A program made the position numbers and the translations under genes. Below are positions 27,992 through 36,170 of a stretch of DNA of 48,156 nt, piece by piece. Each line of letters begins with the position of its first letter. Within the stretch, counting starts at the first letter, position 1. Source of the stretch: Candidatus Obscuribacter sp. (GTDB lineage: Bacteria; Cyanobacteriota; Vampirovibrionia; Obscuribacterales; Obscuribacteraceae); the NCBI GenBank assembly GCA_021772155.1, contig JADYXS010000161.1, forward strand, positions 1 through 48,156. Reading direction: 5' to 3'. The notes below the pieces were generated by a model. That model had not been told where the DNA came from. It saw nothing but the letters and a program-made list of their open reading frames with translations, and did not search any database.

Positions 27992-29137
27992 CTATCGGCC
28001 GATATTATCAAACCAACGCCTGACCTTTGCCACCAACAAATTGAGCGTGTTCGGCTCCTCAGGAGCCAGTTGCGGAATTGGATTCTGACCAGTTGAAATA
28101 CTTCGATTGATCATCTGCTGCTGACCGGATGCCATGCGAATACTCTTGCCTCCTGGTAAGGAGCGGTATTCATCAGAGCCAACACTATTAGGCATCATGT
28201 TGGCGCCTGTAGAAAGATTTCGACCCGCCTTCGGACGGCCCAGATCATCCATGGCCGCTTGCTCGTCCCACGGCTGATTATCAAGCCAGTCCGGAATTTC
28301 AAATTCTGGGTGCATTTCCTTGTATATCTTAAGTAGCGAATATTTGACCGCCTGTGCACTGGGGGGACGGTCGTTTACCTCATGAGCTGTCATCTTGCGA
28401 ATTAAATTGTTTAGCGACTGAAGCACCGATGGATTGTTAGTAATTGGATTGCATGCAGTCAGCGGCTTCGGGCGCACACCGGTGAGTAGATGACTCATGG
28501 TGGCACCTAATGAATAGATATCGCTGCGTGGCTCAGGCCGACCGAAATACTGCTCCGGTGGCGAATAACCAGCTGTTACAACCCGCGTTGCGGCTTCCTT
28601 CGGCATAAGGCGAGCGATACCGAAATCGATAAAGATTACACGTCCTTCCGGAGTTAGCATCAAATTGCTCGGCTTAAGGTCGCGATAAATAATCGGCTCA
28701 GGCCGGTCGTGCAGGTATTCAAGTATGTCGCAGCAGTGAATGGCAATGCTGACGACATTATCGGAACTAAGCGGGCCGCCCTGACTGTTGACGATCATCT
28801 CCAGATTTCGCCCGGGCACATAGTCCATTACCAGAAAATATTTGCCATCTGAGGAAACGTGCGAGTCGTGGATCTTAACTATCCCATCGTGATTGAGCGT
28901 TCGCAGCATATCGGCTTCGCGTTTGAACAGCCGCACAGATTCATTGCGCTCGAACTCATCCCCGGGTTTGTGGATCATCTGCTTTATTACGCGAGTGGCA
29001 TTGTCCGCAGACCGATCTTCTGCAAGAAAAACAGTACCCATCCCACCTTGACCGATGGGTTGAAGAAATTTGTATTTCGCGAACCAATCGCTATCGGCCA
29101 CAGGCTCCTCTTCAATCACCGCGATTTGCCCATACAC
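27992..29137 (-). CDS. serine/threonine protein kinase, cytosolic
   Basis: 381 aa. The kinase domain (~20-285) has intact residues: IGQGGMGTVF, VIKQM, YRDLKPSN (catalytic Asp present), IDFGIARL, GYSPPEQYF and SDIYSLGATM. It closely resembles the 15219 kinase in the activation and APE-like segments. The ~95-residue C-terminus is polar with no membrane helix, so unlike the other kinases here it should be soluble. Start GTG 29137; a GTG about 12 codons later follows GAGGAG but with too short a spacing. It is divergent from ssb and tail-to-tail with ddl. Confidence 0.85.
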   Translation of the reverse strand: MYGQIAVIEEEPVADSDWFAKYKFLQPIGQGGMGTVFLAEDRSADNATRVIKQMIHKPGDEFERNESVRLFKREADMLRTLNHDGIVKIHDSHVSSDGKYFLVMDYVPGRNLEMIVNSQGGPLSSDNVVSIAIHCCDILEYLHDRPEPIIYRDLKPSNLMLTPEGRVIFIDFGIARLMPKEAATRVVTAGYSPPEQYFGRPEPRSDIYSLGATMSHLLTGVRPKPLTACNPITNNPSVLQSLNNLIRKMTAHEVNDRPPSAQAVKYSLLKIYKEMHPEFEIPDWLDNQPWDEQAAMDDLGRPKAGRNLSTGANMMPNSVGSDEYRSLPGGKSIRMASGQQQMINRSISTGQNPIPQLAPEEPNTLNLLVAKVRRWFDNIGR

Positions 29138-29207
29138 GGCACGGCTCTTACTTCATACCCGCCAAATAAGGCACCGATGCGGCTGGAAAAAAACTTGCCT
29201 TTCAGCA

Positions 29208-29236
29208 TTGACATACATCCGTATGGTTGCTATTCT
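29208..29236 (+). promoter_or_regulatory. sigma70 promoter of ssb
   Basis: TTGACA at 29208-29213, a 17-bp spacer, then TATTCT at 29231-29236. This predicts transcription from about 29243 and a ~68-nt leader before the ssb ATG. It is the best-matching promoter in the window. Confidence 0.7.
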
Positions 29237-29310
29237 ATCTCTCGTCTCCCAAATCAAAACCGCACCAGAAGCCCGTTACAGCTTCGTGGACTTCGTTTGG
29301 AGGGTCAAAT

Positions 29311-29766
29311 ATGAGCCTGGTAAATGTGTCGATAGTCGGAAATGTTGTTAAACCACCTGCACAAACCTGCTTTTCCAGTGGCAACACCAAGACTACATTG
29401 ATAATCGCAGTAAATAACCCTGGAAAGAACGCGGACAAACCATACGGAACAGCCGAATTCTTCCGCGTAGAAGCCTGGGGAAAGCTTGGTGATGTGGCAC
29501 ACCGCTACATCGAGAAGGGCAATCAGGTAGCCGCTACAGGGCGTCTGGTGCTCGACAAATGGCAAGATCGCGAAGGACGTGACCGCATTACACCGGTGGT
29601 TCACGCCTATCAAATCAGCCTGCCGCCTAAGCCTCGCGCTGACTCATCCTACCTTGACACTCAAGCTAACGGCCACCCAACTAACCCCATCGACGGTGAA
29701 CTACAGTTTTCCGAAGAGGAAGAGGACGGTGCGATAGCTCATTTCGCCGAAGCGACAGCATCATAG
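29311..29766 (+). CDS. ssb: single-stranded DNA-binding protein
   Basis: 151 aa with an N-terminal OB fold: MSLVNVSIVGNVV, FFRVEAWGKLGDVAHRYIEKGNQVAATGRL and KWQDREGRDR. ATG 29311 has GGAGG 8 nt upstream; a longer frame starting 28 codons earlier is spurious. The C-terminal tail is acidic (EEEEDG) but ends AHFAEATAS instead of the DDDIPF-like tip that most bacterial SSBs use to recruit partner proteins. It may therefore be a specialised paralogue, or the partner interface has moved. Own promoter and terminator, so monocistronic. Confidence 0.9.
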   Translation: MSLVNVSIVGNVVKPPAQTCFSSGNTKTTLIIAVNNPGKNADKPYGTAEFFRVEAWGKLGDVAHRYIEKGNQVAATGRLVLDKWQDREGRDRITPVVHAYQISLPPKPRADSSYLDTQANGHPTNPIDGELQFSEEEEDGAIAHFAEATAS

Positions 29767-29787
29767 TTTTTATTCCGAGAGAGAAAG

Positions 29788-29830
29788 AGACGTTGGATCT
29801 GGCAGTCGTTGCCGGGTCCAACGTCTTTTT
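29788..29830 (+). terminator. rho-independent terminator of ssb
   Basis: AGACGTTGGA (29788-29797) pairs perfectly with TCCAACGTCT (29817-29826). An inner GGCA/TGCC pairing and a TTTTT run follow. Located 21 bp after the ssb stop. Confidence 0.85.
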
Positions 29831-29865
29831 ATGGTCTGGTTCCGGCCACTGCCATGTGGAGTTTG

Positions 29866-30030
29866 CTAGGCGACTCGTTTCAGCTCCCCCGGCTCCTTAG
29901 CTTTGACAAAACGTCCGACGACAACATTCGACGGCTCACTCTCCGCTTCCAATTCCTCAAGCTCCCGAGACCATTTGTTCATGAAATGGCAAAAGACCAT
30001 GGCGAAGATGACAAATGCAATGATGTCCAT
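29866..30030 (-). CDS. small single-span membrane protein
   Basis: 54 aa from ATG 30030, chosen because GGAG lies 6 nt upstream; the longer frame to 30168 lacks such a site. The N-terminus is one hydrophobic helix (IIAFVIFAMVFCHFM, about residues 3-18), followed by a charged cytoplasmic-type tail (KWSRELEELEAESEPS). Family unknown. Convergent with ssb beyond its terminator. Confidence 0.6.
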   Translation of the reverse strand: MDIIAFVIFAMVFCHFMNKWSRELEELEAESEPSNVVVGRFVKAKEPGELKRVA

Positions 30031-30294
30031 AATTACTCCGAACGTCCCAACTAGGCATATCAATAAACTAGTGGCTCTGTAGCGTTGGACTGAAAAAGTG
30101 CTGCTTTGTTTCAAGCACAGCATTAATTGGCCCGGATTCTTCTTCGATAAACGAGTCGGTGTCGGCATGGTTAAGTTACATGGTCGACTGAATGTGCCCG
30201 GAAGGGTTACACTAATGCCGCCGCAATTCAGAATAACAGGATCTTTCTGCCTGCGATTGTGGTCTTGAATGCCAACAAAACAGGAGCATTAGCG

Positions 30295-30675
30295 ATGACT
30301 GAGTCGGCATATGAACCGGTTTACGTGGGATTAAGATCATTCAATCCCGAGTCCGTTCAGTTCGCCACAATCGAAGCATTGAAGGATCTTGGATATGAAC
30401 CGGACGAAAAAACCGGCGACGAGTATTGCGTGGCGGAAGCCAAGCTTAAAGCAGGCGGCGAAGTCTACGAAGTTACATGCTGGTGGGCTGCTGCGCGCGA
30501 AACTCAGATAGCGGCGCCGACGAAGTTCGCGCCGCCCGAGCAAGCGAAAGAAATGGGCATCTTGGTTACCGGTGGCAATCCGACCCTGGCGGAAATTCAA
30601 GCCGAACAGATTGCGGATCTGGTGGACAACCTACTTGCAGAGCTGGAAAAATCTACAAACGAATCCCCAAACTAG
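30295..30675 (+). CDS. hypothetical protein, 126 aa
   Basis: ATG 30295 with AGGAG 8 nt upstream; the frame is open 12 codons further but without support. Acidic soluble protein beginning MTESAYEPVYVGLRSFNP, with a segment GGEVYEVTCWWAAARETQI and a helical C-terminus (AEIQAEQIADLVDNLLAELEKS). No recognised family, signal peptide or membrane helix. It is followed 28 bp later by a methyltransferase on the same strand. Confidence 0.65.
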   Translation: MTESAYEPVYVGLRSFNPESVQFATIEALKDLGYEPDEKTGDEYCVAEAKLKAGGEVYEVTCWWAAARETQIAAPTKFAPPEQAKEMGILVTGGNPTLAEIQAEQIADLVDNLLAELEKSTNESPN

Positions 30676-30703
30676 GTCCTGCCCGGATTTCAGCGGCAAA
30701 GTG

Positions 30704-31432
30704 ATGCCTGATACCCACTACGTAAACTCTAAGCTTGCGGAAGTCTATGATCTAGATAGCGGATGGTCCATTGATCGCGATTTCTATTTGTCGCTTGCTG
30801 GACAGCAGCGTCAAAGTATTCTCGATCTTGGGTGCGGCACTGGACTCCTCTGCAACGCGTATGCAGCTAATAATCATGACGTGACTGGAGTAGATCCTTC
30901 GCCTGCAATGCTCGAAGTTGGACGTCGTAAACCTCACGGCAAAGAAATCGAGTGGGTTCAGTCGTTCGCACAGACCTATCAATCAGACAAGCTTTTCGAC
31001 CTCATCATAATGACAGGACACGCATTCCAGGTGTTGCTTGAAGATGTCGACGTTCTCAAAACATTTTCAACAATGCGCAAGCATTTGAAACCAAGCGGCT
31101 TTGTTGCTTTTGAGTCGCGCAACCCATTAATCGATTGGGAAAAAGAATGGAATTACAGCGTGGTCCTTGAATTGCCAACGGGCACTGTTCATGAATCAAG
31201 GCATTTCCTCAGGATGGAAAATGATCGAATGATCTTCGAACTTCGCTATGATTTTCCCAATGAGAATTTCATTTCCGCAAGCGAGCTTCGGTTTTTGTCC
31301 CCAAAAGACATCGATGAGCGTTTAACTGCATCTGGCCTACGTATTGACAAATTGATCGGAGACTGGGGTGGCACGCCGTTTGATGAAAGATCGTCGCAAG
31401 AGATGATCTTCATTGTGCGTGCTGCCCTGTAA
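30704..31432 (+). CDS. class I SAM-dependent methyltransferase
   Basis: 242 aa. Motif I ILDLGCGTGLLC at ~40, the acidic end of strand 2 in VTGVDPSPAMLEVGRR, and FDLIIMTGHAFQVL for motifs II/III. This is a Methyltransf_25/11-type small-molecule or protein methylase; no substrate evidence. Start ATG 30704 (GTG 30701 just before it). The upstream extension of the frame overlaps the preceding gene and is probably spurious. Convergent with pyrE. Confidence 0.8.
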   Translation: MPDTHYVNSKLAEVYDLDSGWSIDRDFYLSLAGQQRQSILDLGCGTGLLCNAYAANNHDVTGVDPSPAMLEVGRRKPHGKEIEWVQSFAQTYQSDKLFDLIIMTGHAFQVLLEDVDVLKTFSTMRKHLKPSGFVAFESRNPLIDWEKEWNYSVVLELPTGTVHESRHFLRMENDRMIFELRYDFPNENFISASELRFLSPKDIDERLTASGLRIDKLIGDWGGTPFDERSSQEMIFIVRAAL

Positions 31433-31444
31433 ATCCTTTAAGAA

Positions 31445-32068
31445 CTACTGTTTTGCTTTTAGAAACTCCCTGCCATGTCCCACCTTGTCATTGATTGGAA
31501 TTCCTTTCTTGCACAACGGGCAGTCGGCTTCCTCGTAGGCTGGTATTTCCATCGACGCCAAGGCATCAAACGGCACTCCAAGCGTGTCGGAATTCACCCC
31601 TTGTGGATTACGATTAACCAGAACTGTTGCGGAAACTAGATTCCCACCACACGCCTTGATAGTCTGGGCGAACTTCTTGATCGTTGCCCCGCTTGTTGTT
31701 ATGTCATCGACAAGAAGCACATTCTTGCCCATAATGAATTTATCGTAGCCTCTCTGGAAAACGAAATTCTTGTTGCTGTCCCTTTCGCCAAACACTCCAA
31801 AAACTTCCTTCCCTTTAAGGCGCGAAATGTGATACGCCGTCCAATGCGCAGGAATAATTCCACACATGGAAGGTCCGGCTACTGTATCGATAGCGGCATC
31901 CTGATACTTTTCCGCAAGAAGTTTTCCAGCATCATCGCAGGCTCTGGTATGAGCGAACAGATCGTTCTTGTTGATATAGATAGAGCCATGCTTACCGGAG
32001 CTGTACACGAAGTGATCGTCGCTGAGAAAAGCGCCAATCTCTTCGAGAATTTGAATTATCGTAGACAT
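31445..32068 (-). CDS. pyrE: orotate phosphoribosyltransferase
   Basis: Makes orotidine-5'-phosphate from orotate and PRPP in pyrimidine synthesis. 207 aa with an N-terminal hood, GKHGSIYINK, VAGPSMCGIIPAH, and the PRPP loop VLLVDDITTSGATIKK. The C-terminus has CPLCKKGIPINDKVGHG, a Cys-pair extension seen in some PyrE-like proteins. ATG 32068 has GGAGG 7 nt upstream. Divergent from mutT. Confidence 0.88.
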   Translation of the reverse strand: MSTIIQILEEIGAFLSDDHFVYSSGKHGSIYINKNDLFAHTRACDDAGKLLAEKYQDAAIDTVAGPSMCGIIPAHWTAYHISRLKGKEVFGVFGERDSNKNFVFQRGYDKFIMGKNVLLVDDITTSGATIKKFAQTIKACGGNLVSATVLVNRNPQGVNSDTLGVPFDALASMEIPAYEEADCPLCKKGIPINDKVGHGREFLKAKQ

Positions 32069-32138
32069 GTTCAGCCTCCAACTGGTCGCTGTGAAATTGT
32101 CTCATGTTGTATGGGCCAGCGTGATTTAATAACTGGTG

Positions 32139-32531
32139 ATGAACACCTGCGGTCAAGTCATGGTCATTGCAGCCGTCGTCGAACGTGACGGCAAATTTCT
32201 CGTATGCCGCCGACCGGCACACAAGCGCCACGGAGATTTGTGGGAATTTCCCGGTGGAAAGGTTGAGGATGATGAAAGTTTCCTCGATGCGGCAAAGCGT
32301 GAACTAGAAGAAGAACTTGCACTGAAGGTTTCTTCAGTAGGCAACGTTCGTCTGGCCATAACCGATGATGCTTCGGGATTTACGATTAACTTTGTCGATG
32401 TGATTGCCGTTGGAGAGCCGCAGTTGATCGAACATACGGAACTTCATTGGCTAAGTGTAGCTGAACTGCTAAAACTGGCTCTAGCTCCTAGTGATAGACG
32501 CTTCGCGGAGTCTATGGCAAACGCAACTTAA
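32139..32531 (+). CDS. mutT: NUDIX hydrolase, MutT-like
   Basis: 130 aa. Complete Nudix box GGKVEDDESFLDAAKRELEEEL matching GX5EX7REUXEEXGU, preceded by CRRPAHKRHGDLWEFPGG, which is characteristic of MutT/NudG 8-oxo-dGTP or CTP diphosphatases. Likely sanitises oxidised nucleotides, inferred from family. Start ATG 32139 (GTG 32136 immediately before). The gene symbol is by family only. Confidence 0.85.
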   Translation: MNTCGQVMVIAAVVERDGKFLVCRRPAHKRHGDLWEFPGGKVEDDESFLDAAKRELEEELALKVSSVGNVRLAITDDASGFTINFVDVIAVGEPQLIEHTELHWLSVAELLKLALAPSDRRFAESMANAT

Positions 32532-32553
32532 ATGGTAGCGCTCTGGTGGCATC

Positions 32554-33933
32554 TTAGTCCTCGTCATCTTCCATGTCGGCTTGATCATCCTGTTCGCTGA
32601 AAATACGAAGCATCCGCTCTGCGTGCTCCTCTGGCGAAGCTTCGTTCCAATCCTGGAAGTCCGAAAATGTGCAGTAACCATTAACCGGACGCGGGTCCCC
32701 TTCAAGTTGGTAAGGTCCTGAAATTGCGGCCAACCAAGTTTCCTCCGCGTCGTCCTTAAATCGCCAAACAAAGATAGAGGTTTCCCGACCATCAACCTTA
32801 GTGATTAGGTGTGCCTTCTTCTCAAGGCGTTCAGGTTCTTTTCCCAGTTCTGCAGGATGAGAGATCCACATTGCCATATCGGCTTCTGCAAATGCCTCCC
32901 ATGTTAGCCATTTTGCTGGATACTTGTCGAGCTGATCTAGCTCAGCCAATCCGTTGTATAGGCAAACACGCGAAAGTGGTGCTCTTGCCAGCTTAGCAAG
33001 CAGGCCCTGACTCACAGGTACCTCAAGTCGCATGAGCGCCAGAGCTGCTTCAGCTTTCATAGTAACGTCGTCGTAGGTCAACGCTCTTACAAGAACGTCT
33101 GTTGATGTCGCGTTGCCAATTCTCCCTGCAAGTTGTACCAGCGCTGAGGCTTTTTCAATTAACACGGGAGCATCCTCCTGGCTATCTTCATCATCGCCAG
33201 ACCCTTCAAGGTCGTTAGTTTGGCTCTCGTCGTCCGCCTCATGGTCATCTGCGTCATCATCTGCGTCGTCGTCTGTGTTTTCACTCGCCAGTATTTCGTC
33301 GAAGTGATCCATGCGATCCAAAAGGCCTGTGAGCTGGTCAACAACAAAATCATTGGCTGGCGCAATTCGATCAATTGAGGCCAATCCTGCTGCCAGGCTC
33401 TGATTAATCATATCTGCGATTTCAGCTACGCGAACACCGGCTTCAATGAGCAGTTTTGGGAACAGTAAGTCTCCAAACTGAGTTAGTTTCGGTAGTTCGG
33501 CAAACAATCTAGGGCAGGAACTGGACGGGATACCATCTTTATCAATGCATTGCATAAATGCCTGGGCAGCTTTTCTAGAACCAATTATCGCAAAAACAAT
33601 TAGCACATCATCGTGAACCTTCTCAGGCAGTTGATGATATTTTTCTTTCAACGGTACCACCAACGACTCAAACGGATTTTCCCAAAGAACCTGCAGGAGC
33701 GTAGCTGTCCAATGATCAGAACTGAAAAGGTCAATCTCCTGTGGTGGGAATTCCAGTTCGCCCAGAATTGTGACAACAGCCAGCGCTTCAGTCTCCTGAA
33801 TACTAATTCGGCCCCTGTTGAGCCGGCTATATGACCGCTCTTTCGATGCATTATCACTGCTACAGAGCCCGCCAATTAATTGCGCCATCTCCGATTCTGC
33901 TGGGAACAGTTTCAGTGCGTCTGCTGGTGTCAA
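32554..33933 (-). CDS. acidic HEAT-like repeat protein, function unknown
   Basis: 459 aa from TTG 33933, chosen because AGGAG lies 8 nt upstream. The longer frame (to 34032) runs into the preceding gene. The first ~220 residues are helical, with HEAT-like pairs (LEKASALVQLAGRIGN and MKAEAALALMRL recur further on). A very acidic linker (~220-265, runs of Asp/Glu) separates them from a C-terminal part with a beta-type segment (THIFVWRF-like, ETWLAAISGPYQLEG) and an acidic end. Cytosolic; no enzymatic motif seen. The upstream pentapeptide gene ends 43 bp before it, so the two probably form an operon. Confidence 0.7.
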   Translation of the reverse strand: MTPADALKLFPAESEMAQLIGGLCSSDNASKERSYSRLNRGRISIQETEALAVVTILGELEFPPQEIDLFSSDHWTATLLQVLWENPFESLVVPLKEKYHQLPEKVHDDVLIVFAIIGSRKAAQAFMQCIDKDGIPSSSCPRLFAELPKLTQFGDLLFPKLLIEAGVRVAEIADMINQSLAAGLASIDRIAPANDFVVDQLTGLLDRMDHFDEILASENTDDDADDDADDHEADDESQTNDLEGSGDDEDSQEDAPVLIEKASALVQLAGRIGNATSTDVLVRALTYDDVTMKAEAALALMRLEVPVSQGLLAKLARAPLSRVCLYNGLAELDQLDKYPAKWLTWEAFAEADMAMWISHPAELGKEPERLEKKAHLITKVDGRETSIFVWRFKDDAEETWLAAISGPYQLEGDPRPVNGYCTFSDFQDWNEASPEEHAERMLRIFSEQDDQADMEDDED

Positions 33934-33976
33934 TTTTTTGTCTCCTAAGAATTCCGGCGGCAGGTGGCACTTCTCG

Positions 33977-34645
33977 TCAAATATCTTTGATCTCAATTCC
34001 GAGCAATGATGCAAGATGTCTACCAAGATCAAACGCTTGCTGTGAATTGATGATTGCCCCTTTGAGATCTTCAGGACGCGCTTTCAATCCCATCAGTTCA
34101 GAGCCACGGAAGTCAGCACCATTGAGTTTGGCATTATAGAATTCAGCATCTCGAAGATCACAATCACTGAAGGTCGCGCCCTCGAGATCACAAAATCGAA
34201 AATCAATTCCTCGGAGCTGGCAATTTTGAAAGACCGTGCTTTTGAACTTGCTTCCGTGCAACTGTACAAAGTCACCGACACAATTTCGGAATTTACAGTT
34301 TGAGGCTTCAGCATCGATTACCTTAAAGCCAGTGAGTTTGGAATCTAGCATTTCAAGTCTATTGATCTTGCATTCGAGCCATTCTGCATTTGACAGATCA
34401 CATCTATCAAACAGAACATCGCTCAACTGTGACTTGGTCAGCCGGCAATTGTTTAGGTGAACTTGAGTGAGTCGAGCACACTCAAGAGCCACAGAAGAAG
34501 ATTCCTGCCCAGTTAAATCGTATTGGTGAAGCACGAAATTCGCATATTCGGCCTCATTCACCAATTTGATGTCTATTGAATTGGCGCTGATATCCAGGCT
34601 TGGTAGCACAGGAGGCTTTGTCGCGAATACCCGTTTCGTTTTCAT
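33977..34645 (-). CDS. pentapeptide-repeat protein
   Basis: 222 aa from ATG 34645 (a TTG eight codons earlier is an alternative; neither has a strong ribosome binding site). About 25-30 A(D/N)LXX-type pentapeptides run from ~60 to 190, for example SDVLF DRCDL SNAEW and DLEGA TFSDC DLRDA EFYNA KLNGA DFRGS, forming a right-handed quadrilateral helix. Family members range from gyrase-protecting DNA mimics to plain scaffolds; charge and context do not decide here. First gene of a pair with the HEAT-like gene. Confidence 0.8.
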   Translation of the reverse strand: MKTKRVFATKPPVLPSLDISANSIDIKLVNEAEYANFVLHQYDLTGQESSSVALECARLTQVHLNNCRLTKSQLSDVLFDRCDLSNAEWLECKINRLEMLDSKLTGFKVIDAEASNCKFRNCVGDFVQLHGSKFKSTVFQNCQLRGIDFRFCDLEGATFSDCDLRDAEFYNAKLNGADFRGSELMGLKARPEDLKGAIINSQQAFDLGRHLASLLGIEIKDI

Positions 34646-34781
34646 TCCAATTGCTTCGCTTTGCTCCAACAGCCTGCGTCCGAGCGGCCATTATAAAACA
34701 AAATGTCAGAAGACAATTACGTTTAGTACCTTCCTTACCGCTCCAAACAGTAAGTCATTCTTGCAGGTACGGATTCGGTCA

Positions 34782-34822
34782 AACCCCCAGAGGGTGGCGC
34801 CATGCGCCACCCTCTGGGGGTT
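34782..34822. repeat. 41-bp palindrome, 19-bp perfect stem with 3-nt centre
   Basis: AACCCCCAGAGGGTGGCGC, CAT, then its exact reverse complement. It lies in the 380-bp gap between the divergent pentapeptide (34645) and TPR (35026) genes. There is no T-run on either side, so it is not an ordinary terminator. Together with the GC hairpin at 34880 it resembles a REP/BIME-type or MITE-like extragenic element. I see no gene in this gap. Confidence 0.75.
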
Positions 34823-34879
34823 GCAGCCGATTGATTGGATTTCAGTCTGCAAATTGTCTGATTGTTTCGAGGCCCGGGC

Positions 34880-34897
34880 GGCGCGTGGCGCCGCGCC
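34880..34897. repeat. GC-rich hairpin
   Basis: GGCGCG-TGGCGC-CGCGCC, a perfect 6-bp stem whose loop can also pair in part, followed by TACAGCC. Second palindrome of the same intergenic element. Confidence 0.5.
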
Positions 34898-35025
34898 TAC
34901 AGCCATTTGCATACGGGTTGGCCGAACACCTACCTTTCATTACAACCAATGTGCAACAATTGTCAGTCGCCCGCCATGCTTTCGGCGTCAGTATCCAGAC
35001 TTCAAGGCTTGAGGTAGATTAGATC

Positions 35026-35745
35026 GTGCACCCACTTGGACCTAACCCGGTAGAAACACTAGATAAGTTGCGTGCTGCCTTAATTACAGTTGGTGAACCC
35101 GGCCAGCCCATCGTTCTATCGTCTGACAAAGTGAACGCGTACCTGGATGCCACCGCATCGACCGGAGTGGATCGTTCGCTGCGCCTGATCGCCTTGGCTA
35201 ATGGTTTGGCGCGCGAGCTCGGCTGGGAGCAAATATGTAACCTATACGAGCAAATAATTTCAACCCAACCGCAAGACGAACATCTCGGCACTCTGTCAAC
35301 ATGGCTAACGATCGGCATGCAGGAATTCATGCCACAGATCAACGATATACCGCACGAGAAGGGCGTCGCCATCGCCGACAAAGTTGCTGAAATCCTCAGG
35401 CGCGCGCTTGCAGTTTCACCTAGCAACCCAGGTTTGGCAACAATTTACGGGCTGCTGTACTACCGTTATCCACTGAGTAACAATGATCACAGAAAGCATC
35501 TTGAGCAAGCAATTGAATGGTTCGAAAAATCAATACTCTGGTCGGCGGAAGACTATGGTGAAATTGACACAACGGCGCTTATTCATCTGGGACACTGTAA
35601 TTTCGAACTTGAAGAATGGCGTGAAGCGCTTAAAACATACGCTGCGATATACACCCTGTCTCCGCAAGGTTTGCCAGAAGCGGTCGATCAACAGATCCAG
35701 GAACGGATCGCAAAGTGTCAAATTGAACTAGACCGGGCTGTGTAA
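35026..35745 (+). CDS. TPR-like soluble protein
   Basis: 239 aa, GTG 35026. Two or three helix-turn-helix units with TPR spacing are seen in the second half: EILRRALAVSPSNPGLATIYGLLYY, HLEQAIEWFEKSILW and ALIHLGHCNFELEEWREALKTYAAIYTLSPQG. The N-terminal ~100 residues are helical without a recognised domain. No signal peptide, so probably cytosolic. Last host gene before the island; the structured DNA at 35801-35952 follows. Confidence 0.7.
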   Translation: MHPLGPNPVETLDKLRAALITVGEPGQPIVLSSDKVNAYLDATASTGVDRSLRLIALANGLARELGWEQICNLYEQIISTQPQDEHLGTLSTWLTIGMQEFMPQINDIPHEKGVAIADKVAEILRRALAVSPSNPGLATIYGLLYYRYPLSNNDHRKHLEQAIEWFEKSILWSAEDYGEIDTTALIHLGHCNFELEEWREALKTYAAIYTLSPQGLPEAVDQQIQERIAKCQIELDRAV

Positions 35746-35800
35746 GTCGTTCCGGAGGAAATTGGTTCTAAAAATGACTAAGCTCTACACAGAATTAGAT

Positions 35801-35952
35801 GACCAAACCGTGGTCGGAGAAGGCGCAGCCATACCCTTACCTGACGCCTAAGGTTCTCCTGGCAGCTCCACTGGCCAAGCCGTAAACAGCCGAAGATAAG
35901 CAATCTCGGCTTCGTCTGTTCAGGGTGGAGGACTTGCGATCCTCAAAGTAAC
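35801..35952. other. hairpin-dense segment abutting the island junction
   Basis: The stretch holds several nested hairpins in ~150 bp: GACC/GGTC (35801-35815); GGAGAA/TTCTCC (35816-35859) enclosing GGCGCAG/CTGACGCC; TGGCAG/CTGGCCA; AACAGCCGA/TCGGCT...CTGTT; and GGGTGG/CCACCC enclosing GAGGA/TCCTC. No coding gene is convincing; a 25-codon ORF (ATG 35774 to TAA 35851) has GGAGG too far upstream (15 nt). Before the island inserted, this DNA lay directly 3' of the tRNA-Arg gene on the minus strand, so it may be a tRNA trailer or a structured RNA on either strand. I could not match it to tmRNA, SRP RNA or RNase P RNA. Confidence 0.4.
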
Positions 35953-35998
35953 CACCCCCGGAGAGACTCGAACTCCCGACACCCTCCTTAGGACGGAG
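35953..35998. repeat. distal attachment site: displaced 3' end of tRNA-Arg
   Basis: Identical over 46 bp to 45056-45101. On the minus strand it reads from the anticodon stem-loop through the T-arm to the acceptor 3' strand and discriminator. The bases beyond it (GTTA on the minus strand) do not give CCA, unlike the copy inside the intact tRNA. Confidence 0.9.
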
Positions 35999-36105
35999 TG
36001 TGGAAGCGTATTTTCCAGCTTTTCCGAAACTTTGCCAAAATATCTGTATTGCTCGGTGGGTCAGCGCTTCGGGTTTTCCTCATGTATATTTCTGAGTTCG
36101 AAATT

Positions 36106-36145
36106 TGCTATAATTTGGTAGCATATGTAGGGCCCGTGTAGGGCC
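36106..36145 (+). promoter_or_regulatory. int promoter and integrase arm-type repeats
   Basis: TGCTATAAT (36106-36114) is an extended -10 with a perfect TATAAT. Just downstream, TATGTAGGGCC (36124-36134) and CGTGTAGGGCC (36135-36145) are tandem at an 11-bp period. The same double repeat recurs next to the right attachment site (45009-45030). They fall between the transcription start and the int start codon, so an integrase bound to its arm sites would block its own promoter. The 167 bp between the att repeat and int hold no gene. Confidence 0.6.
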
Positions 36146-36170
36146 GGCAGATGGGGTAGAAAGCTTGGCC

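Noticed and set aside
35801..35952. tmRNA, SRP RNA or RNase P RNA
   Set aside because: No tag peptide with resume codon, no GGAA/GNRA SRP core and no GAGGAAAGTCC-like P RNA core was found on either strand.
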